The notes beneath the pieces are model-generated. The model was not told the origin of the DNA. It saw only the letters and a program-made list of their open reading frames with translations, and ran no database searches. 11,196 nt of DNA from Hyella sp964606015. GTDB taxonomy: Bacteria; Cyanobacteriota; Cyanobacteriia; Cyanobacteriales; Xenococcaceae. Numbering within the stretch: position 1 is the stretch's first letter; the number at the start of each line of letters is the position of its first letter. The stretch spans positions 1 to 11,196 of the forward strand of contig CAZSEZ010000130.1 in NCBI GenBank assembly GCA_964606015.1, written 5' to 3'. Shown here piece after piece: positions 6,463-11,196 of the stretch. The position numbers and the translations under genes are program-made.

Positions 6463-7440
6463 TTGCAAATACAAGATCTAAAAATTGCCATTTTGGGAAC
6501 TACAGGAGCTGGCAAAACTAGCTACCTCTTGGGAATGTATGCAGCGATGCAAAGTGGTGTACAGGGGTTTACTCTCTCAGCCAAAGATCTTGATGCGGAT
6601 TTGGAGTTAACCGAAAGATGGGAACAGTTAATTTCTATTCAAGGGGCAGACCGTTGGCCACCACCAAATGCTGGGGTTATGGAGCGTTGTTCGTTTGAAT
6701 TTAACTATGGCTTTCACCCGATTACTGGCTTTGAATGGTTAGACTATCGTGGCTTGGCTCTTAGCGATCGCTCTCATGAGCAAGATGTCCAAGAGTTAGG
6801 CCAATATGTGCAAAATGCCGACTGTATCTTTTTGGCAATTTCGGGAGAATATCTCAGAGAGCAGTTGACATCGACGACAATTCGCAATTTGAAAAGTGAT
6901 CGGATGAATCAGTTTTTGCAGCAATATACCAGCAAAAATTTCCAACCTTCTAATGGTCGTCCTTTTCCTATTGCCATCGTGATTACTAAGTACGACCTTT
7001 GTCAACATCGCGATAAAGATGAAGTCCTTGCAGATATTCAAACTCTTTTTCAAGCTTTATTTACTCCCGATTCGGGTTGGCTAGTGATGATTTGTCCTGT
7101 CAGTCTTGGGAAAGAACTAGAGGCGGATACTGATAACGGCTTGATTATGCCGGTAAATGTTCATTTACCGATTGTTTTTGCGGTTTATGCTCAACTGAGG
7201 TCTTATGCGATCGCCCTCAAGAATCAACGAAATTTACTCAAAGAAAACCTGGAAACAGATAAGCAAACTAATCCAGTTTTAAAATGGCTCCAAAGAGGGG
7301 GTACCGATCGCCAGATTGTTGATTTGGAAAATAGTAACCAGCAAATCGCTTTGATTGAGAAGAACATGCAACTGTTAGCCGCAGAATTACAGCAAGTTTC
7401 TCTATTTTTAGGTGGAAGTGAGGTCACAGCAGATGTCTAA
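6463..7440 (+). CDS. P-loop GTPase (TRAFAC/double-GTPase-like) with C-terminal coiled coil
   Basis: This 325-residue protein has GTPase motifs in order. G1 is GTTGAGKTS (12-20), G3 is DYRG (94-97) after the hydrophobic strand FEWL, G4 is TKYD (175-178) after AIVI, and a likely G5 is CPVS (211-214). The region between G1 and G3 (about 21-90) is long, with a WPPP element (65-68), and the insert between G3 and G4 is about 75 residues. That is unlike Ras or MglA and resembles the GTPases found in bacterial multi-gene signalling or conflict operons ('double-GTPase' or SAR1-like annotations). Residues 243-315 are predicted coiled coil (many Leu/Ile heptads, Gln/Asn/Lys/Glu rich), suited to dimerisation or partner binding. 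No membrane segment is seen. The start is TTG with an excellent ribosome binding site. The stop overlaps the start of the next gene, so the two are probably co-translated. The family name is inference; GTPase identity is well supported. Confidence 0.82.
   Translation: MQIQDLKIAILGTTGAGKTSYLLGMYAAMQSGVQGFTLSAKDLDADLELTERWEQLISIQGADRWPPPNAGVMERCSFEFNYGFHPITGFEWLDYRGLALSDRSHEQDVQELGQYVQNADCIFLAISGEYLREQLTSTTIRNLKSDRMNQFLQQYTSKNFQPSNGRPFPIAIVITKYDLCQHRDKDEVLADIQTLFQALFTPDSGWLVMICPVSLGKELEADTDNGLIMPVNVHLPIVFAVYAQLRSYAIALKNQRNLLKENLETDKQTNPVLKWLQRGGTDRQIVDLENSNQQIALIEKNMQLLAAELQQVSLFLGGSEVTADV
7420..7423 (+). promoter_or_regulatory. Ribosome binding site GAGG inside the GTPase gene
   Basis: GAGG is 9 bases before the ATG at 7433 and lies within the last codons of the GTPase gene. 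It favours the ATG at 7433 over the upstream in-frame GTG at 7412, which has no such sequence at the right distance. Confidence 0.6.
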
Positions 7441-8500
7441 AAAACAGCCAACTAGTCATGATTGGTCCGCGATTATTTATGGTCGTAGTTATTACATCGA
7501 TTTTCGTTTTATCACTTTACCCGAAGATTTTAGCGAAAAAGAAAAAAGCTGGGCTTCACGTCACATCTTAGCCACCCTAGATCGAGCAAATAAGCTTTCG
7601 GCTAATCCACGTTGGTCGATTTTTAAGAGCCCTTCCCACTGCGTGGTTGGTGTTACTTGTATGGTGCGAGATTTGCTTGAGGGTATGGATCAAGAGATCG
7701 TTAACTTACTCTCCAAGGATAATCGGGGGCGACCACTCTATATTTTTGTTGGCTACGTCACTCAGATCAATCGGCGCAGACAGCTTTTAGATTTTCCTGC
7801 TTACACGGATCTCTATTTGCAACCTTTCCAAAATCTTTATCGCTATATTCTAGAAGTTTGGTGGAAAGAAGAATACGAAGTAGACAGCAAAAAACCTATT
7901 TACACTAATTATAAAAATCTTGAGTTCAACAATTCTCAGAGTCGCAGTTCTGAGGTATTTGCTCTAGCCAGACAAATCAATCATCAAGCCAAATACCCAA
8001 ATTTGACATATCTTTGGGACAATAACCCAAAACAACGAGAACGACTCTGGACGACAACGGCGATTTGCCATCAACCAGTATCTCTTTGTATTAGCGATCG
8101 CAGTATTCGGGAAATCAAAAGTCAAACTAGCCCTTTTTTGAATCAAACTGCGGTCACCTACGATAAACCAGTTGTCCAGGGCTGTGCTGTTGGTAGAATC
8201 CCTAGTAGCTACCAATCCAAAACAAAAGATTCTGCTGTTGATAATTTTTCTGACGCGATCGGTAACAAAGTCAAAGAAGACCTCAAGACAACTATTAACC
8301 AAGCCAAAGTCGTAAAAGAAAAAAGTCGTAATTTACTACAACGACTGGGTCATAACCATAGTGCCTCAGAAAATATTGTCCCTTTGACCAATTCTGGTAA
8401 GGAAATAGAGAGTGACTTTGGTTTTAAAAGTAAATCCCCAGAACTAGGTAAAACGAACTTAAATAAGATCAAGAACAAAAGTAATCGTGACTGGTTTTGA
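7433..8500 (+). CDS. Unknown protein coupled to the GTPase; globular N-half, basic disordered tail ending RDWF
   Basis: I do not recognise a named family. From the ATG at 7433 the product is 355 residues; a GTG at 7412 would add seven. The ATG overlaps the GTPase stop by 8 bases (ATGTCTAA), so the two are probably made in fixed ratio. The N-terminal 240 residues look globular: DWSAIIYGRSYYIDFRFITL (10-29), HCVVGVTCMVRDLLEGM (69-85), GRPLYIFVGYVT (99-110), FPAYTDLYLQPFQNLYRYIL (121-140) and VWWKEEY (142-148). The pattern is a mixed alpha/beta fold rich in aromatics, with no obvious catalytic set. About 250-355 is Lys/Ser/Thr-rich and probably disordered, ending KNKSNRDWF. The tail has many Ser/Thr that the kinase encoded two genes upstream could modify, and its WF end resembles that of the kinase. 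A role as GTPase effector, regulator or adaptor is inference from gene order. Confidence 0.75.
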   Translation: MSKKQPTSHDWSAIIYGRSYYIDFRFITLPEDFSEKEKSWASRHILATLDRANKLSANPRWSIFKSPSHCVVGVTCMVRDLLEGMDQEIVNLLSKDNRGRPLYIFVGYVTQINRRRQLLDFPAYTDLYLQPFQNLYRYILEVWWKEEYEVDSKKPIYTNYKNLEFNNSQSRSSEVFALARQINHQAKYPNLTYLWDNNPKQRERLWTTTAICHQPVSLCISDRSIREIKSQTSPFLNQTAVTYDKPVVQGCAVGRIPSSYQSKTKDSAVDNFSDAIGNKVKEDLKTTINQAKVVKEKSRNLLQRLGHNHSASENIVPLTNSGKEIESDFGFKSKSPELGKTNLNKIKNKSNRDWF

Positions 8501-8503
8501 GTT

Positions 8504-8959
8504 TTATCTGACAAACCCGACTAAAGTGAGATCTTCTCCGGCTAACTCTCTCTCAATAATTTGACCGATGATTGTCCAATCACCTTTAGCTAGACCCGCA
8601 CCTATTTTGGGATAGCCTATTTTCTGACCTGAAAATCCTTGTTTGATTTTCTGCATTACAGAGGCTACTGCATCGTAGTCTACCAGTACGCCTTGGCCTC
8701 GATAATTAAACTGAGTGTAGGCATTCACCACCACCAAATCCAAATCATCGCGGTTTATTGATGCATAGCTAATAGTTCCTAACTTACTTTTGTCTCCTTT
8801 CTCCGTTTGGCGATCAGCTGCGTAAGCTTCAGGAAACTCTTGCTGGATTGCTTTAGCTATTCCTGCACCCATAGTACAAAAGCAGTTACAGCCGTGGATG
8901 ATAACATCGAAATAGTTCTCTTTGGCTAAAGCAATTAGATCGCCTTGAATAATTTTCAT
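8504..8959 (-). CDS. Macro-domain protein (ADP-ribose binding/Appr-1''-p phosphatase-like)
   Basis: A single macro domain fills the 151 residues. MKIIQGDLIALA (1-12) is the first strand-helix, IIHGCNCFCTMGAGIAKAIQ (20-39) the ADP-ribose diphosphate-binding block, VVVNAYTQ (76-83) a core strand, and IGYPKIGAGLAKGDW (114-128) the second phosphate-binding loop. The wording HGCNC with GAGLAKGDW is nearest to the Poa1-like branch, whose members dephosphorylate ADP-ribose 1''-phosphate. Binding or removal of ADP-ribose from proteins is the alternative. A TTG at 8962 is in frame, but the ATG at 8959 matches the usual family start MKIIxGDL. Its stop lies 3 bp from the stop of the convergent unknown gene, so transcription from either side must run into the other. 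Together with the ARH gene at 1620-2630, the window has two ADP-ribose-handling proteins. Confidence 0.92.
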   Translation of the reverse strand: MKIIQGDLIALAKENYFDVIIHGCNCFCTMGAGIAKAIQQEFPEAYAADRQTEKGDKSKLGTISYASINRDDLDLVVVNAYTQFNYRGQGVLVDYDAVASVMQKIKQGFSGQKIGYPKIGAGLAKGDWTIIGQIIERELAGEDLTLVGFVR

Positions 8960-9145
8960 CAATATTCAGTAGAGAATACCTGCATTAGTTAAATGGTACT
9001 CAAATCGTGAATCGTTGCCATGAGTGTGCCATCTTATTTAATTTGGTTTAAGTCTTTGATGAATTAGGAACAATAGTTGTTACTTGATATGCTGCTCTGA
9101 GCCAAAATTATAAGTGATCGCAATTTGGTCAACTTTTAAATTGTC

Positions 9146-9189
9146 AAAAAAAAGCCCCTGTAGAGCTTAGGCAAAAAGCGACTACAGGG
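9146..9189 (-). terminator. Intrinsic terminator of the hli gene
   Basis: Read on the minus strand, CCCTGTAG (9189-9182) pairs with CTACAGGG (9163-9156). An inner GCTT/AAGC pairing extends the stem, and an eight-T run (9153-9146) follows after one or two bases. It begins 34 bp after the hli stop codon, which makes it a textbook Rho-independent terminator. Confidence 0.88.
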
Positions 9190-9222
9190 ACGATATTTGG
9201 TTAAGAATCACTTGTGATGAGT

Positions 9223-9366
9223 TTACATCAGACCTAGCTGGGCTAAGATGCCTTTGCCAGTCATTAGTTCGGTTGCGATCGCAATGATGAAGCCCAACAT
9301 TGCTAAACGTCCATTAAGGTTTTCGGCAAAATTAGTGAAGCCGACCTTGCTGTCTTGCTTTTCCAT
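9223..9366 (-). CDS. hli: High-light-inducible protein (HLIP/SCP), single helix
   Basis: This 47-residue frame begins MEKQDSKVGFTNFAENLNGR and contains the chlorophyll a/b-binding motif ENLNGRLAMLGFIIAIATEL (15-34), then ends MTGKGILAQLGLM. The Glu and Asn/Arg of ExxNGRxAMxGF are the chlorophyll-ligand and helix-pairing residues of the LHC superfamily. The hydrophobic helix (about 18-34) crosses the thylakoid membrane once. HLIPs bind chlorophyll and beta-carotene as dimers. They protect newly made chlorophyll proteins and photosystem II under high light. The length is normal for a compact HLIP. The ribosome binding site, terminator and HLR1 element all fit, so this is a complete single-gene unit. 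Expression is expected to be induced by strong light through RpaB. Confidence 0.95.
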   Translation of the reverse strand: MEKQDSKVGFTNFAENLNGRLAMLGFIIAIATELMTGKGILAQLGLM

Positions 9367-9376
9367 AATTTGGTAG

Positions 9377-9381
9377 CTCCT
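9377..9381 (-). promoter_or_regulatory. Ribosome binding site of hli (AGGAG)
   Basis: AGGAG on the minus strand is 10 bases before the ATG at 9366-9364. It confirms the start of this very short gene. Confidence 0.75.
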
Positions 9382-9412
9382 AAAGCTAAATGAATAATTA
9401 TGTATTCCGGAT

Positions 9413-9430
9413 TATGTAAATAAGTGTAAC
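9413..9430 (-). promoter_or_regulatory. HLR1 element (RpaB-binding direct repeat) upstream of hli
   Basis: On the minus strand the sequence reads GTTACACT-TA-TTTACATA. The HLR1 consensus is two (G/T)TTACA(T/A)(T/A) units separated by two bases. Fifteen of sixteen specified positions fit, the only mismatch being C at position 7 of the first unit. It lies 46 bp upstream of the hli start codon, where RpaB sites control other cyanobacterial hli genes. The match is seen directly; regulator binding is inferred. Confidence 0.7.
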
Positions 9431-9549
9431 GAAGTCTCTCAGTTCTCTGCAATAAAATTTGATACAAAAATTATCTATAGTGTGCATTGAGTAAATTGTG
9501 TAAGATATCAGATACAGAGTTTTAAACCATAAACCTTTTTTTGTTGGTA

Positions 9550-9567
9550 GTCCCAGCACTTTGGGAC
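9550..9567 (+). other. Short hairpin in the mutS2 leader
   Basis: GTCCCA (9550-9555) and TGGGAC (9562-9567) form a perfect 6-bp stem with a 6-base loop, 28 bases before the mutS2 ATG. The following gagtattttta has a five-T run, but it is offset by five bases. The hairpin is therefore at best a weak attenuator; an operator or a chance palindrome is equally possible. Confidence 0.35.
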
Positions 9568-9595
9568 GAGTATTTTTAGTAAGCTTATTTAGAGA

Positions 9596-11196
9596 ATGTC
9601 CATCGCACAAGAAACTTTAGATTTATTAGAATGGCACCGCTTATGTCAGCATTTAGCAACTTTTGCTGATACCAAGTTAGGGGCGATCGCAGCAAGGCAG
9701 ATTCAGTTACCAACGACTAAAGAGGCTAGTTTAGAACTCCTAACTCAAACCCAAGAAATTTATGACCTCGAACAACAGCTAGATTCGGGTTGGACTTTTC
9801 GCGGTATCAAAGATATCAGCGAACCTCTAGCTAGAGTTGAACTAGGAGGGATGCTATCAGCCAAAGAACTGTTAGATTTGGCAACTACCCTAGCGGGAAT
9901 GCGTTACTTGAGGCGGACTATTGACGCTAAAGCCGAAGAATTAGTCACTCTTAATCGATTGATTCAAGATGTAAGGACTTATCCCGAAATCGAGCAAGAA
10001 ATTCACCATTGTATCGATGACGCAGGGGATATCACTGATCGCGCTAACCCAAAACTGGCTGGGATTCGTAACAAGATCAAAAGTCTCCGTTCTCAGATTC
10101 GGCAGAAGCTACAACGCATCATGCAGAAGAATATGGGAGCAATGCAGGAAGCGGTCATCACTCAACGCAGCGATCGCTTTGTTCTGCCTGTAAAAGCGCC
10201 TCAAAAAGAAAGCATCCCTGGCATTGTTCATGATATTTCTAGTACTGGTTCTACTCTTTATATCGAACCGCGATCGATAGTTGATTTTGGCAATCAACTC
10301 CGACAAGCCGAAAAACAAGAAAAACGTGAAGAAGAAGCAATCCTCCAAGCTCTGACCGAACAAGTTGCTGAAGTTAGAGAAGATCTCGAATTTTTATTAG
10401 CTGTCGCTACCAAGTTAGATCTTGCTACAGCAAGGGCACGTTATGCTCTTTGGCTTGATGCTAATCCGCCTCGTTTTAGTCAACCCGAAGAAATCATTAC
10501 GCTGCGCCGTCTACAACATCCTTTATTGGTGTGGCAAGCCAAACATGAAGAAGGCAATCCCGTCGTACCTATCGATGTCAAAGTACAACCCGAAACTAGA
10601 GTCGTAGCGATCACAGGCCCCAATACAGGGGGCAAAACTGTCACTCTCAAGACTATTGGTCTAGCTGCACTGATGGCAAAAGCAGGAATGTTTGTGCCTG
10701 CCCAGGTTCCTGTAGAAGTGCCTTGGTTTGACTCGATTTTGGCCGATATTGGTGACGAACAGTCCTTGCAACAAAGCTTATCTACTTTTTCGGGACATAT
10801 CCGTCGGATTGGGCGCATCATTGACGCTCTTAAGCCTGAAAACCAACAAAATTCTCTAGTCTTACTCGATGAAGTCGGTGCAGGAACCGATCCAGCTGAA
10901 GGCAGTGCCTTAGCGATCGCTTTACTCAAATATCTTGCAGGTAACTCTCTACTTACTGTTGCTACCACCCACTACGGCGAACTCAAAGCTCTCAAGTACC
11001 AAGACGAACGATTTGAGAATGCTTCGGTAGAATTTGATGACAGTACCCTCCAACCTACTTACAGATTATTGTGGGGGATTCCTGGGCGTTCTAATGCTCT
11101 GACCATTGCCCAGAGATTGGGTTTGGATGCAGCAATCGTTGGTGATGCTCAAAGTTTAGTTGGTGCTACCAAAACCCAGGATGTTAACGAAGTAAT
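9596..11196 (+). CDS. mutS2: Endonuclease MutS2 (partial, C-terminus beyond window)
   Basis: An uninterrupted frame begins at the ATG at 9596-9598 (MSIAQETLDLLEWHRLCQHL) and leaves the window after 533 codons without a stop. The N-terminus 'ETLDLLEWxRLCxHLAxFAxTxLG' is the MutS2 start. Residues to about 330 form the helical core/clamp region without the mismatch-recognition domain of MutS1. Then comes the ATPase: Walker A GPNTGGKT (341-348), Walker B LVLLDEVGAGTDP with Asp425-Glu426, and ATTHYGELK as the switch His block. Full MutS2 is near 800 residues, so a basic linker and the Smr nuclease domain should follow beyond the right edge. In other bacteria MutS2 binds branched DNA and restrains recombination, or splits collided ribosomes; which applies here is unknown. 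HIP1 sites at 9683, 10170 and 10913 lie inside it. It is divergent from hli, with 229 bp between the start codons. Confidence 0.95.
   Translation, partial: MSIAQETLDLLEWHRLCQHLATFADTKLGAIAARQIQLPTTKEASLELLTQTQEIYDLEQQLDSGWTFRGIKDISEPLARVELGGMLSAKELLDLATTLAGMRYLRRTIDAKAEELVTLNRLIQDVRTYPEIEQEIHHCIDDAGDITDRANPKLAGIRNKIKSLRSQIRQKLQRIMQKNMGAMQEAVITQRSDRFVLPVKAPQKESIPGIVHDISSTGSTLYIEPRSIVDFGNQLRQAEKQEKREEEAILQALTEQVAEVREDLEFLLAVATKLDLATARARYALWLDANPPRFSQPEEIITLRRLQHPLLVWQAKHEEGNPVVPIDVKVQPETRVVAITGPNTGGKTVTLKTIGLAALMAKAGMFVPAQVPVEVPWFDSILADIGDEQSLQQSLSTFSGHIRRIGRIIDALKPENQQNSLVLLDEVGAGTDPAEGSALAIALLKYLAGNSLLTVATTHYGELKALKYQDERFENASVEFDDSTLQPTYRLLWGIPGRSNALTIAQRLGLDAAIVGDAQSLVGATKTQDVNEV

Larger units (their letters stand above)
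743..10920. repeat. HIP1 octamers GCGATCGC, 13 copies dispersed
   Basis: Copies of GCGATCGC begin at 743, 1586, 2169, 3274, 4953, 6093, 6764, 7207, 8094, 9275, 9683, 10170 and 10913. All but the one at 1586 lie inside genes. One copy per roughly 860 bp is far above chance and is a hallmark of many cyanobacterial genomes. The even spread, including across the kinase/GTPase cluster, argues that these genes are long-term residents. Confidence 0.9.

Noticed and set aside
7964..8302. 112-codon minus-strand frame inside the 355-aa gene
   Set aside because: The plus-strand gene is coupled to the GTPase and covers this region; the antisense product has no domain-like pattern or ribosome site.
9398..9610. 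70-codon minus-strand frame between hli and mutS2
   Set aside because: It covers the HLR1 element, the AT-rich promoter region and the mutS2 start. Its Tyr/Ile-rich product resembles translated AT-rich spacer.
10109..10607. Short frames in other registers of mutS2
   Set aside because: mutS2 translates without interruption through this stretch with family-typical sequence, so these are shadows.
10480..10968. 162-codon frame antisense to mutS2
   Set aside because: It lies wholly opposite the conserved MutS2 ATPase domain, including Walker A, and its Ser/Pro/Arg-rich product looks like a reverse-strand shadow.
1..11196. Search for tRNA, rRNA, CRISPR array, transposase or phage attachment site
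   Set aside because: No cloverleaf, regularly spaced repeat, transposase motif or terminal repeats were seen. The dispersed GCGATCGC copies are HIP1, not an array.

Overview
The window looks like chromosomal DNA from a cyanobacterium. The octamer GCGATCGC (the HIP1 highly iterated palindrome) occurs 13 times in 11.2 kb. There is also a single-helix high-light-inducible protein gene, a carotenoid-type FAD enzyme of the cyanobacterial CruA/CruP family, and a Pkn2-like Ser/Thr kinase with an APLEQY activation segment. The moderate-to-low GC content and gene style would fit a unicellular or baeocyte-forming lineage, but the genus cannot be fixed from this sequence alone.

Left part (1-2630): the 3' end of a probable Uma2/DUF820 protein meets a convergent HAD phosphatase gene of the beta-phosphoglucomutase type. 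A minus-strand type II toxin-antitoxin pair follows (Phd/YefM-like antitoxin, then RelE-like toxin). Its leader carries three exact 9-bp-phased TGTAC boxes that look like an autoregulatory operator. Divergent from it is an ADP-ribosylglycohydrolase-family gene.

Middle part (2647-5129): a 673-residue FAD-dependent lycopene-cyclase-family protein (probably CruA) is encoded on the minus strand, convergent with the glycohydrolase gene. After it come a possible 32-codon ORF and an 85-residue helical protein of unknown function.

Signalling cluster (5321-8500): a non-RD Ser/Thr protein kinase, a P-loop GTPase with a C-terminal coiled coil, and an unrecognised 355-residue protein lie in the same direction, and the last two genes overlap. 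The kinase and the unknown protein both end in a similar basic, disordered tail finishing in Trp-Phe (DRWF and RDWF). The GTPase does not. This suggests a three-component kinase/GTPase/adaptor module and is the most novel-looking part of the window. A macro-domain gene abuts it tail to tail with a 3-bp gap.

Right part (8960-11196): a minus-strand hli gene has a clear intrinsic terminator, a good ribosome binding site and a near-consensus HLR1 (RpaB) element. Divergent from it is mutS2, which runs off the right edge before its C-terminal part. No tRNA, rRNA, CRISPR array, transposase or attachment site was seen, and no gene-free stretch exceeds 300 bases.
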